The notes beneath the pieces are model-generated. The model saw only the letters and a program-made list of their open reading frames with translations, searched no databases and was not told the origin of the DNA. Shown piece after piece: positions 43,101 through 51,076 of a stretch of DNA of 64,000 bases (its first letter is position 1; the number at the start of each line of letters is the position of its first letter). Origin of the DNA: CAYXLI01 sp964464925 (lineage in GTDB: Bacteria > Acidobacteriota > Terriglobia > Bryobacterales > Bryobacteraceae); assembly GCA_964464925.1 (NCBI GenBank), contig CAYXLI010000013.1:84753-148752 (forward strand). Reading direction: 5' to 3'. A program made the translations under genes and the position numbers.

Positions 43101-43705
43101 AGTTCGTTGTTGCTGCCGCCCTGCAAGTCGAATCGGCCGAGTGCCATGCCCTCGATCAGAATTTCGTGCGAATACTGCTGGCCGCCATTAATGGACCCCT
43201 GAAACTCTCCACCAACGGTACCTGGAAGGCTGCGGAAAATAAAGGACTGGATCTGCCGCCGGCCATCGCCGACCGCTACCGGCCACGTGTCAAACTCCTT
43301 TTTCGAAACGTAGCGGCCGATCTCCGCAGTTCCGGTTTCAAGCAGAGGGGCTTCCGCTTGTACCGTGATCTGGTCTGTGATCTGCCCGATTTCCATCTTC
43401 ACGTCGACTGTGAGTGTTTGGGCAACGCGCAGATCAATATTGTCCACAACGGAGTTGCGGAAGCCCGGCTTACTTACCGTCACGCGATAGCTGCCAGGCG
43501 GCAGATAGGGCATCAGGTAGACACCAGAATCGTTAGTGGTGGTTTGGGCTTCGACCGCCGTTTGTATTTCGCGGGCGGTTACAATGGCGCCTGGTACTGC
43601 GGCACCTGACGAGTCGGTAACGGTACCGTTGAACGCACTGCGTTCGCCCTGACTGAAGAGAGACGCAGACATGAGGAAGAGAGCGAGTGTCGCGCGACGG
43701 ATCAT
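40181..43705 (-). CDS. Oar-like TonB-dependent receptor with CarboxypepD_reg domain
   Basis: About 1174 residues. ATG 43705 is chosen because GGGGAGG lies five bases upstream and MIRRATLALFLMSASLFSQ is a good signal peptide; the frame runs on to 43741 without either. A CarboxypepD_reg domain (FNGTVTDSSGAAVPGAIV, LPPGSYRVTVSKPGF), a plug-like region and a long barrel ending LQLELRISF follow. It is close in design to the receptors at 35864-39160 and 1-1833 but clearly diverged from them. It is coupled to the TPR gene downstream. Confidence 0.92.
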   Translation of the reverse strand: MIRRATLALFLMSASLFSQGERSAFNGTVTDSSGAAVPGAIVTAREIQTAVEAQTTTNDSGVYLMPYLPPGSYRVTVSKPGFRNSVVDNIDLRVAQTLTVDVKMEIGQITDQITVQAEAPLLETGTAEIGRYVSKKEFDTWPVAVGDGRRQIQSFIFRSLPGTVGGEFQGSINGGQQYSHEILIEGMALGRFDLQGGSNNELSPSAEAVSEFKLQTGTIGAQYGGGQTAVANFAIKSGTNSYHGSAYYYTQNDALRAVGFVNNALGRANPPFKLSNYGFSLGGPIGIPKLYNGKNRTFFFASYEVTRQRNFVSTSLITLPTTDFKRGDFSRLLDPAYTGNAQSGSTVGTDALGRPIRFGQIYDPSSTRMVNGSLVRDPFPGNIIPQNRFDPVAAKILQVAPITDPINGNLFNNYPTIGTCCPVFDEKMFAIKGDHLINAFHRVSVYYSFNDRVRNNSPGGRWGPPPGTPTDVYQLQSTPGKLARVAEDWTVSPAVINHFGIGYNRFGNYNESVYVDQDWPQKIGLQNVPGTHFPALVFTGQSLLGGGIGAGGRLGSTNAGFSFNGSTILQDDVTIIRGKHSLRAGFEARFYYYNTHNKSGSGTFNFSSVETQLPGFNANTGHAFASFLLGAVDSTNRGITVANPGHRTRYPSFYFSDDWKIDRRLTLNLGLRWEIIGGIYEVAGRMTNLDPAKPNPGAGGVPGALVFADELGRRGFQNRNWTQFSPRLGFAYTVNSKGSIVMRGGYGVNNMAPVANFSLPSTFGYNGTISLNNQNTPLQYPSVDPVIYLRNPYPNFNGTLPNKDPALANGQGVTYIAPDSNRLGYVQNFNLGFQFQLPAQFVLEASYIGNVGNRLVSRGLDLLNQLPASVLTQYGDKLLEPLAQNAGLVPAPYAGFTGTVAQALRRFPQYQGVGQYLPNFGHSTYNSLQLTATRHLSKGLAVVAAYTWSKAISDNVDAIDSFGAQDVYNRRLERSVTDFNIPQFLKLTWIYELPIGPGKTINLTGVAGKLMGGWTVTGVHNYRSGDALSISTGGLRNGATLFNGTIRPDLIPGVPIVTDQGGPLQFGTGTPYLNPAAFAQVPATAAGVPLRLGTVGRFLPNVRGPYYATEDFGASKKFTFTEKIIAEFRADAFNALNRAGRGNPNTDITSPLFGRITGPQQGPRSLQLELRISF

Positions 43706-43818
43706 ACAGCCTCCCCTTCTTCGTGCCGTGGATTTCGGCACCGAGTCGATATATCAATTCCACTAGGCGGTGTCAATGGTGATGGCATCTGGTTGCGTCA
43801 TGGCACGTAGTTGATTTG

Positions 43819-43827
43819 TGGTATGCT
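43819..43827 (+). promoter_or_regulatory. Candidate extended -10 element giving a leaderless transcript
   Basis: TGGTATGCT is an extended -10 (TG-n-TATGCT, hexamer 43822-43827) located eight bases before ATG 43836, the same spacing as before the TadG-like gene at 9862. No Shine-Dalgarno lies between. The pattern suggests initiation at or next to the start codon. Confidence 0.4.
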
Positions 43828-43835
43828 TCCGCACT

Positions 43836-44729
43836 ATGGAGAGGAAAAGCGCGAGCGAGTATCCGCAGGAGTTGCTGGACCTGTTTGACAAGTACGTCCA
43901 CGGGGATATCGACCGCCGTGCGTTCCTCGACGGAGCCAAGAAGTTTGCGGTCGGCGGCCTGACTGCTACGGCGATCTGGGAAAGTCTGAAGCCGAACTAC
44001 GCGTGGGCCGAGCAGGTCTCTAAAGACGACAGTCGCATCAAGACGGAGTGGGCAGTTGTTCCCTCTTCGGAAGGCAACGGTAGCATCAAGGGCTATCTCG
44101 TCAAGCCGGCGAAGGCCAGCGGAAAGCTGCCCGGCGTTCTGGTAGTGCACGAGAATCGCGGGCTGAATCCTTATATTGAAGACGTCGCGCGCCGGTTGGG
44201 AACGGAAAACTTCCTCGCATTCGCTCCGGATGGATTGACCAGTGTCGGCGGATTTCCGGGAGACAATGAACAAGGCGGCCAACTCTTCACTAAGGTAGAC
44301 AAAGCCAAGATGGGAGAGGACTTCATCGCCGCTGCACGCTGGCTGAAAGCCCGTCCGGATTGTAACGGAAAAATCGGCGTGGTTGGGTTCTGTTTCGGCG
44401 GCGGCATCGCGAACATGCTCGCGGTGCGTCTTGGATCCGACCTATCCGCGGCCGTTCCGTTTTATGGTGGACAGCCGAAGGCGGAAGAGGTATCGAAGAT
44501 CAAGGCTCCTCTGCTGCTGCATTACGCAGGCTTGGATACGCGCGTCAATGCGGGATGGCCGGCGTATGAGGATGCGTTAAAGGCGAATCACGTCACGTAC
44601 ACCGCATACACGTATGAAGGCGCGAACCACGGCTTCCATAACGACACCACCCCGCGGTATGACGAGAAGGCAGCCAAGCTGGCGTGGCAGCGCACTCTGG
44701 ACTTCTTTAATAAATATCTGCGGGTTTGA
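43836..44729 (+). CDS. YghX-like dienelactone hydrolase family protein
   Basis: A 297-residue alpha/beta hydrolase. The Cys-Asp-His triad is C186 (GFCFGGG), D234 (AGLDTR) and H265 (GANHGFHND). The N-terminal segment EYPQELLDLFDKYVHGDIDRR, then AFLDGAKKFAVGG and LKPNYAWA, matches E. coli YghX closely and contains a twin-arginine-like motif (DRRAFLD), so export by Tat is possible. The physiological substrate is unknown; family members hydrolyse carboxymethylenebutenolide-like lactones. ATG 43836 follows a candidate extended -10 by eight bases. Confidence 0.9.
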   Translation: MERKSASEYPQELLDLFDKYVHGDIDRRAFLDGAKKFAVGGLTATAIWESLKPNYAWAEQVSKDDSRIKTEWAVVPSSEGNGSIKGYLVKPAKASGKLPGVLVVHENRGLNPYIEDVARRLGTENFLAFAPDGLTSVGGFPGDNEQGGQLFTKVDKAKMGEDFIAAARWLKARPDCNGKIGVVGFCFGGGIANMLAVRLGSDLSAAVPFYGGQPKAEEVSKIKAPLLLHYAGLDTRVNAGWPAYEDALKANHVTYTAYTYEGANHGFHNDTTPRYDEKAAKLAWQRTLDFFNKYLRV

Positions 44730-44742
44730 TCCGCAAACCTGC

Positions 44743-44748
44743 TATACT
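44743..44748 (+). promoter_or_regulatory. Candidate -10 box (TATACT) of the helicase gene
   Basis: TATACT lies about 90 bases before ATG 44840, predicting a leader of roughly 85 bases. No convincing -35. The leader holds a 14-codon reading frame from ATG 44812 to TGA 44856 that overlaps the helicase start in another frame; it has no ribosome-binding site. Confidence 0.4.
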
Positions 44749-44839
44749 AAAGAAGTCTATTGCCCGCATTAGTCCTTTTGCCGACCTGGTTCTTACACCC
44801 CTGTTTCGTTCATGAAGGATTTTTTCGGCATCTTCCTTT

Positions 44840-46087
44840 ATGAACAATTTCGCTGAACTTACACTGAACTCTTGCCTGCACCAGAACCTGGCGCGGAACT
44901 GCTACGTGCAGCCGACCCCGGTGCAAGCCAATTCCATTCCTCCGGCACTTACCGGAGTTGACGTCGTCGCGACTGCGCAAACGGGAACCGGTAAAACACT
45001 CGCTTTCCTGGTCCCGATGGTGCAGCGCCTTCTTGCCGCCCGTGCGGGGACGAACTTTGTGCGATCCCTCATCCTGGCGCCCACGCGTGAGCTTGCTCTC
45101 CAAATCGCCGAAAGCTTTGGGAAACTGACCGCGAACACGACTCTTAAATGTGCCGTAGTCGTTGGCGGCATGAGCGAGAAAACGCAACTGAACGCGCTGC
45201 GGCGCGGTGTGCAGGTGGTAATCGCCACGCCCGGACGTCTGCAGGATTTTCTAGGCCGCAGGCTGATCCATCTCGGTGAGGTGGAGACGGTCGTTCTCGA
45301 TGAAGCGGACCGGATGCTCGACATGGGCTTTCTCCCGGCTATCGAAAAGATCCTGACTGTGCTTCCAAAGACGCGGCAAAGCCTCTTCTTCTCGGCCACG
45401 ATGGATAAAACCGTCGAGAAGCTCATCCAGCGCTTCTCCAAGAATCCCGTGCGCATTGCCGTCGAAGGCGGCGCAAAGGCTCGGACGCCGGACCAGGTGG
45501 ACCTTCACCTCTATGAGGTGGAGAGCGAACTCCGCGTGAACCTGCTGCGCCACTTGCTGGAGGAGAACGAAGGCTCGTTCCTCGTGTTCGCGCGTACGAA
45601 GCACGGCACGGATCGCCTGGCCAAGAATCTCGCGGCGGCCGGCGTGCGCGCCGTTGCAATGCACGGCGGTCGCACCCAGAGTCAGCGTAACCAGGCTTTG
45701 GCTGGATTCCGCAACGGACAGTACCGAGTGCTCGTGGCTACCGATGTGGCCGCTCGCGGTATTCACGTCGATAGTGTCGCGCAGGTCGTCAACTTCGATC
45801 TCCCGCAGGCTCCTGAGGATTTCGTCCATCGCGTCGGCCGGACTGGCCGCGCCGGTCAACGTGGATCCGCTTCGACGTTTGTATCGAAGTCGGAGCGCGG
45901 CGAGGTCCGCCGCATCGAGCGCGAATGCAAAGTGGTCCTGGTGCGGCGCGAAGTTTCGCTCGCCGTGCTAAGTGCCGTTGCGCCGATCGTAAGACGCGAG
46001 GAGCATAAGGCTCCGGCCGTCGCTCCGCAGAGTCATAAGCGTCCCCGGCGCTTCGGGCGTGCAGCGCGCGCAGCCAGCTTTCGCTAG
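44840..46087 (+). CDS. DEAD-box RNA helicase, RhlE type
   Basis: A 415-residue protein with all helicase core motifs: Q motif (YVQPTPVQ), motif I AQTGTGKT (46-53), Ia PTRELALQ, DEAD at 154-157, SAT, RTKHGTDRLAK, VATDVAARGIHVD and HRVGRTGRAG. A short basic tail (HKRPRRFGRAARAASFR) may bind RNA. Likely roles are ribosome assembly, RNA turnover or cold adaptation. The long leader with a TATACT box would allow post-transcriptional control. Confidence 0.92.
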   Translation: MNNFAELTLNSCLHQNLARNCYVQPTPVQANSIPPALTGVDVVATAQTGTGKTLAFLVPMVQRLLAARAGTNFVRSLILAPTRELALQIAESFGKLTANTTLKCAVVVGGMSEKTQLNALRRGVQVVIATPGRLQDFLGRRLIHLGEVETVVLDEADRMLDMGFLPAIEKILTVLPKTRQSLFFSATMDKTVEKLIQRFSKNPVRIAVEGGAKARTPDQVDLHLYEVESELRVNLLRHLLEENEGSFLVFARTKHGTDRLAKNLAAAGVRAVAMHGGRTQSQRNQALAGFRNGQYRVLVATDVAARGIHVDSVAQVVNFDLPQAPEDFVHRVGRTGRAGQRGSASTFVSKSERGEVRRIERECKVVLVRREVSLAVLSAVAPIVRREEHKAPAVAPQSHKRPRRFGRAARAASFR

Positions 46088-46111
46088 GTCTGCGCGCCCG
46101 GTCCGAAACAA

Positions 46112-48316
46112 CTAACGAGTGATGGTGATCTGGGGAGCGTTGCTATCTTCCCCACCTTCACTCACCACAACCGGATAGGTCCCGCTCGGCATATCCGGAA
46201 TGATGAAATTGATCTGCATCAGTCCGACAAATCCGGGCGTCATTCCGGCGAACAATACCTGAGCCGGCGTGTTTCCGACTTTTAACGTGACCGTCTGCTT
46301 GGATCTGGACAGCGGTGTCGCGGTCGCTGCGGCGCCGGAGGCGATCGGATTGTCGAGTGCGCCCAGTCCTGTACCATACAGGATCGCTGCGCTGCCGACC
46401 TTCGCCGGATTATTCGCTTCATTTACTGTAGAGTCGGCATTCTGCATCACCGCGCGAGTGCCGTTGAAGACGAATATACCGGGACCTACAGCGGTAACCG
46501 GAACCGTCGCTGGCGCTGACTGCACCCCGTTGACACTGACCACGATCGTGGCGTCGCCGGTTTGCGTTTCGTAGGGTATTTGGATGTTAATCTGGCTAAG
46601 CCCGGCGAACTGCACCGGAGCCTGACGGCCATTGACGGTGACCGATACACCCGCCAGCGTAGTCGGCAGCGGCGTGTCATGTGCCGAGTCGCTCGTACTC
46701 GCAAAGTTGCTGCCGAAGATCGTCGCCAGCATTCCCGGAGCTACCTTTTGTGCGAAATTCGCCGCATTCACGATGCCGCCTGTCGAGATCTGCGGTCGCG
46801 CGCCCGTTGTAAGAGGTTCGCGCCAAAGGTACACGCCGGAGTTGCCCAGGTCGCTATGATCATAGGTCTGCTGGAACGCGATCCATAGTCTGTCGTTCGC
46901 GCCGAACCGTATAGATGGGGATGCGGCTTGGATGTCAGGCCCGTCCGCCGGAGCGGGACCGCAGGTCTGCCACGACACAAAATCCGAAGAGCGCGCAATC
47001 TTTGGCTGACCGCACTTTACATTGTCGCTATTACCGCCGTTGTCTTCCGTCGCCACTGCGACTTGTCCCTGGGAACCCGTGTCCACAGTGATTGGCGGTG
47101 TTAAGGCCCGATTTCCATCGGAAGGGATATTTACGGGAGCAGACCAGTTATCGCCGTTGTCGGTGGATTTGATGGACCAAAGGAGATGGTTGTAATCGGC
47201 GAAGTAGTTGTCGTCTCTCGCGCCCGCGAAGATAATGCGCGGCGACGTTCCGACGAACGTGAGCTGGATGTCAGGATCGTCCGTCTGTTGACCGTTGTTA
47301 TCCGCCACTTTGACGGATGCCGGGCTGCTGGGGCGCCAGAACACTTCGGCGCTCGTCGCGTTGTTGTAAGCCAGGTATGCGATGCCGGGATTTCCCAGGC
47401 TGTCCGTCGCGACGCTGAGTGATCGATTAGCGCTGTTATCGAAGCCGGATGGAATTGGTGCGGTCTGCAATCGCCACGTGGCCGGGGCTGCAGTCTCCGC
47501 GCCGGAAAGAAATTGTACCCCGATGGTGTCGTGATAAAGGCCTAGATAGGCTTGCCCCTTCGCCAGCGCGAGCGAAGGTTGCATCAATTGTGGATTGGCG
47601 GACATTACCTGTTGAGTTTTCCAACTCGCACCGTTGTCGGTTGACGTAGCCAGATCGATTCTGTAATTGGATGGGGTCACAACCGGATAAGCGATTCCGA
47701 GGCGGTTGGTGCTCGCGTCGCGAGCGATGCTGATTGGGGCCGTGCCGTTGCCCGATCCGGAAACATCGCCCGTGATAGCGATATCGACGATCGGGCGCCA
47801 CTTGTACTGTGTACGGCTCCAGCCGATGAAAACGAGTTTACTGTCGCTGTAGTCTCCATCGCCATTCGGGTCGTTGATCAGAAACGCTATTGCAGGATCG
47901 CCATTCTGATCGAGCACCATCCGCACATTACGGCCGTAGTTGGGATGCCCGTTGTCGGCGGAAGGCGCCGGCGCAACAGAGCTGAATCCAACGGGTGGAG
48001 GACCGACGGTGATCTCGTTCGACGGTTGCGACCGGCTGCTGCTGCTGGATGTTGCGAGCACGCGGTACTGGTAGGTCGTATAAGCGTCGATCGTCTTGTC
48101 GATCGCCGAAGGAGTGGTGCTGTTCAACAGATCGACATAACTGCCTCCCAGCGTTCTTCGCTGGAGGATATAGCCGGTTGTACTGTTATCTCCGGCGGTC
48201 CAGGAGAGTGCGACCTGACTGTTGGTCGCGCTCGTTGCGTTCAGAGACGCGGGAGGCGTCTGTGAAAAGAGAGAAGAACTGAACAGAAGTATTAGAAAAA
48301 GTGAGAAGGCGCGCAC
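46112..48316 (-). CDS. Secreted protein with fibronectin III, BNR/sialidase-like repeats and C-terminal TIGR03437
   Basis: A 734-residue protein. Signal peptide (1-19), one fibronectin type III domain (about 22-108, TGYILQRRTLGGSYVDL, YQYRVLATSSSS), a beta-propeller-like middle (about 110-490) with repeated Asp-box-like phrases such as STDNGASWKTQ and STDNGDNWSAPV, and a TIGR03437 domain (about 505-734: APGMLATIFGSNFAS, YETQTGDATIVV, MQINFIIPD). No catalytic sialidase residues could be assigned. It is probably a surface or secreted carbohydrate-contacting protein. It converges with the helicase gene, 24 bases apart. Confidence 0.82.
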   Translation of the reverse strand: MRAFSLFLILLFSSSLFSQTPPASLNATSATNSQVALSWTAGDNSTTGYILQRRTLGGSYVDLLNSTTPSAIDKTIDAYTTYQYRVLATSSSSSRSQPSNEITVGPPPVGFSSVAPAPSADNGHPNYGRNVRMVLDQNGDPAIAFLINDPNGDGDYSDSKLVFIGWSRTQYKWRPIVDIAITGDVSGSGNGTAPISIARDASTNRLGIAYPVVTPSNYRIDLATSTDNGASWKTQQVMSANPQLMQPSLALAKGQAYLGLYHDTIGVQFLSGAETAAPATWRLQTAPIPSGFDNSANRSLSVATDSLGNPGIAYLAYNNATSAEVFWRPSSPASVKVADNNGQQTDDPDIQLTFVGTSPRIIFAGARDDNYFADYNHLLWSIKSTDNGDNWSAPVNIPSDGNRALTPPITVDTGSQGQVAVATEDNGGNSDNVKCGQPKIARSSDFVSWQTCGPAPADGPDIQAASPSIRFGANDRLWIAFQQTYDHSDLGNSGVYLWREPLTTGARPQISTGGIVNAANFAQKVAPGMLATIFGSNFASTSDSAHDTPLPTTLAGVSVTVNGRQAPVQFAGLSQINIQIPYETQTGDATIVVSVNGVQSAPATVPVTAVGPGIFVFNGTRAVMQNADSTVNEANNPAKVGSAAILYGTGLGALDNPIASGAAATATPLSRSKQTVTLKVGNTPAQVLFAGMTPGFVGLMQINFIIPDMPSGTYPVVVSEGGEDSNAPQITITR

Positions 48317-48391
48317 CCAATTAGCGTACTATGCGGCGTGCAGCCGCTGCCATTCAGCAAGCGCTTTAGTCTCCTTTTTGGATGCCCAACG

Positions 48392-49894
48392 CTAAAATTC
48401 CTTCGTCGCACGTTCTGCGTTGGGATTGGTAATCGTGAGAGTATGCTTTCCTGCAGGAAGCGTTAAGGGGGCTTGAATTCTCACACGAAGGACCTTCGCA
48501 TAACCTGATTCCCCAACCTGGTCGTCTTTCGTGATGATTTCGGGCAAACCCTGTGCGCCGTTTTCATTCAGGAGTTTCTCGCGCGAGACCGGCTTGTCGT
48601 CCAGAGCGAACTCGGCCAACTGCGCGAGCGCCGTTCCGGTCAGATCCAACGTCAGCCCTCCCGAATTCTTAACGTCCTGCGCTACCACGGCAACGGACGT
48701 AATCACCGGCCCGGGTTTGCGCGCCAGCTTACCACCCAGATAACCCGCCGCACTGATTCCCATCAACTGTAGGAATCCGTCTGGCACGGGGGGCAAAGTG
48801 GAGATGGTGGCCGGACTGTTCAGGAATACGATCGTGAGAAACGAGGCAATTCCAACCAGCGTCCACACAAAGAACTGCAGCCGCTCCGCCGCGACAACGC
48901 CTCCGGTGGTGATGAAATCGGAAAGCATCGGCTGTGGCTCTCCAGCGCCCTTGTCTCCCTTGGCGCTGGTGATCCCTGTTGCGAGCACGCCGGTTCCGGC
49001 TGAGACGAGAAGGATCCCAGGCAAGCCGCCAGGAATGTCCGCCATCGTCAGGTTTCCTTGCACAAAAGCGAGTGACACCAGAAGGAATATATAGGCCAGT
49101 ATTGCCGCGAATGTCCAGGCGAGAAATTGACACTTCGACAAGCTATAGGTGCTTGTGGCTTTGTCCAGAAACAGAGCTTTGAAGAGAAAATGCTCCCCGT
49201 TTATGTCGGTCTGTATCCCTTTCCATCCGACCCAAACCAGCACGAGCACAATGAGGATGGTGATTACTACAGCGGCGAAGGCGGCTATTTTCGGGGTGCT
49301 CTCCTGCACTCTCGAGAACACCAGTTCGAACGGCTCCGAGTCCGCGCCGTCGCTGCTGTGAAGGGTCAACCTCTGCTTCCCTTTTAACGAAGGCGGTAGC
49401 ACGAAGGTTGTCCGGCCAGCCACCACTTTGCCCGCGATCGGGCATCCCTTTTGAACGTTCAGTGTGCACGTCGCACCCGCCGGACATTTCGCGTCCAGCG
49501 CTAACTGATAGCTGCCGTCAGGGTCAGGGAATAGCACCTTATCCGCGAAAGTGTTTACGACCGGTTTTTCCGGCACTACGCGGAGTGCGCTGGGCGATGG
49601 GCCCGCGACGGGAACGGCCGCATTCTTCACGTCCACACGGTAGTCGCCGAATGCCGCAGCGGCGGGGATGGTGATTGTGATGTTCGACGCCGTGGGATTA
49701 CTTATATTCACCGGTAGTTCGCTGCCGCCCGCCAGCGGTGTCAGGGCTACGCTTGTCGTCGCCGGGTTCATGCCCACAGCGGCCACTACGAGGTTTTCCC
49801 CTCGATGATATTCGGGCAACTTCGGGGAATCAGCCGCTATGGACACTGTCCATGCGGCCGCGGCAATCAGGAAAAAGAAAACAGTACGTTGCAT
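48392..49894 (-). CDS. Membrane protein of unknown function with extracytoplasmic beta domains
   Basis: About 500 residues from ATG 49894, chosen for GGAG at the right distance and the signal-like MQRTVFFFLIAAAAWTVSIAA. An extracytoplasmic beta-rich region (about 23-200) contains four cysteines. Four hydrophobic segments follow at about 204-224, 256-280, 292-310 and 340-360, then a Gly-rich segment GISAAGYLGGKL and a C-terminal region with LPAGKHTLTITNPNAE, which looks Ig/IPT-like. I do not recognise the family. The fold may be a scaffold or channel-associated protein; nothing catalytic is visible. Confidence 0.72.
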   Translation of the reverse strand: MQRTVFFFLIAAAAWTVSIAADSPKLPEYHRGENLVVAAVGMNPATTSVALTPLAGGSELPVNISNPTASNITITIPAAAAFGDYRVDVKNAAVPVAGPSPSALRVVPEKPVVNTFADKVLFPDPDGSYQLALDAKCPAGATCTLNVQKGCPIAGKVVAGRTTFVLPPSLKGKQRLTLHSSDGADSEPFELVFSRVQESTPKIAAFAAVVITILIVLVLVWVGWKGIQTDINGEHFLFKALFLDKATSTYSLSKCQFLAWTFAAILAYIFLLVSLAFVQGNLTMADIPGGLPGILLVSAGTGVLATGITSAKGDKGAGEPQPMLSDFITTGGVVAAERLQFFVWTLVGIASFLTIVFLNSPATISTLPPVPDGFLQLMGISAAGYLGGKLARKPGPVITSVAVVAQDVKNSGGLTLDLTGTALAQLAEFALDDKPVSREKLLNENGAQGLPEIITKDDQVGESGYAKVLRVRIQAPLTLPAGKHTLTITNPNAERATKEF

Positions 49895-50104
49895 CGAATC
49901 TCCAGTGGACGGCTCAAAAGATTGAGCCATTGTATTTTTTGGGTCTCTGGAGAATTAGCGCGAACGGAACAAAGCTGAGGACAAACGTCTGCGCATCCAC
50001 CCCCAAGTCAACGAGTGCCGGGGTATAAGTCAGACTTTCGCCTGAATAGCCCTCAGAAGCAGGCGTATTGTCCTATCGAGAGTAATGAGTCTACGGTGCC
50101 GGAC

Positions 50105-51016
50105 TTATCGCAGCTTCGCTGCTTCGGTCTTCATGACCTGGGCATTCCGCCAGGCTTGCTGTGCGAGCGGTCCCTGCATGGCGCCGGCCTGCTCGCTGAA
50201 CTTCGCGGCCTCCAGCACTTGCGTCTTGTTCCTGGTCTGGGAACCGAGCTGATAATTTGCCACGCCCAGGTAGAACAGCGCCGTTCCCATCATTTCGTTC
50301 TTGCCTTGCAGATAGGGCAGGGCAGCGCGTAGGTCCTGATTAGCCTTGTAGTACTGAGTCTTATCGCTGTACACCATGCCGGCGATCCAATAGGCTCGGC
50401 CAAGCGCAGCCGACCGCTTGCGTTCCCAGTCCGCCGCGGTGATGCCCTCGGGCCGCGAATGCCGCCCCAACACGGAAATCAGCCGTTCGGAGTAGCGCAA
50501 GGCGCGGTCCCCCTGCTTTCTGGCAAATGCCGAGTCAGCCAGTACGAGAAGCAGGTCCTCATTGTCTGGGAAGTGGGCTGCCGCGGCTTCCGCCGTGGCG
50601 GGGATCTTCGACGCGGCACCTGTCTGTTGCAGTGCCACGAAGTACCTTCCGTATGCCTGCTCAAGGTATTTGCTCTTGGGATTCTGCTGTTCCAGGGCTG
50701 ACAGCAGATCGACAGTCACCGCGGCGGGAGACTGAACGGCCGTCGAGTACAGAGCATACTCCGTATAGAGTTCGATATCTTTGGCGTAAGCAACCCTCTT
50801 CGTCCAGGCGTCCTTCTCATCGGCGCCAGCCGGCGCCGGTTCTGCGATCGCCTCGCACGCCAGCGCATGTGCCTGCGCGGCGAGCTTCTTGACCTGCACG
50901 GCATCCTTCGCCGCTTCGGCCTTTTTCAGGTTGCCAAAGGTACTCTCCAGGTCTTCCGGCAGCACCATGCCATAGGTGACCAGAAGCAGAGAGGAGAGCG
51001 TTACGACGAGGTACAT
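50105..51016 (-). CDS. Secreted TPR-like helical-repeat protein of unknown function
   Basis: A 303-residue protein with an N-terminal hydrophobic segment (MYLVVTLSSLLLVTYGMV), then Ala-rich helical pairs in TPR style (for example DNEDLLLVLADSAFARKQGDRALRYSERL, MMGTALFYLGVANYQLG). AGGAGG precedes ATG 51016. No enzymatic motif is visible. The 210-base gap upstream (49895-50104) contains no gene I can support. Confidence 0.75.
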   Translation of the reverse strand: MYLVVTLSSLLLVTYGMVLPEDLESTFGNLKKAEAAKDAVQVKKLAAQAHALACEAIAEPAPAGADEKDAWTKRVAYAKDIELYTEYALYSTAVQSPAAVTVDLLSALEQQNPKSKYLEQAYGRYFVALQQTGAASKIPATAEAAAAHFPDNEDLLLVLADSAFARKQGDRALRYSERLISVLGRHSRPEGITAADWERKRSAALGRAYWIAGMVYSDKTQYYKANQDLRAALPYLQGKNEMMGTALFYLGVANYQLGSQTRNKTQVLEAAKFSEQAGAMQGPLAQQAWRNAQVMKTEAAKLR

Positions 51017-51076
51017 AACCCGTCCTCCTAAATGGCCACCTGTATTCTAGATCTGTTTTTTCTACTTGGGAAGCGT

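Noticed and set aside
35864..43705. Possible assembly duplication of Oar-like receptors
   Set aside because: The two complete receptors differ in length, sequence and neighbours, so they are genuine paralogues.
44812..44856. A 14-codon upstream reading frame overlapping the helicase start
   Set aside because: No ribosome-binding site and no regulatory codon run; recorded only as a leader curiosity.
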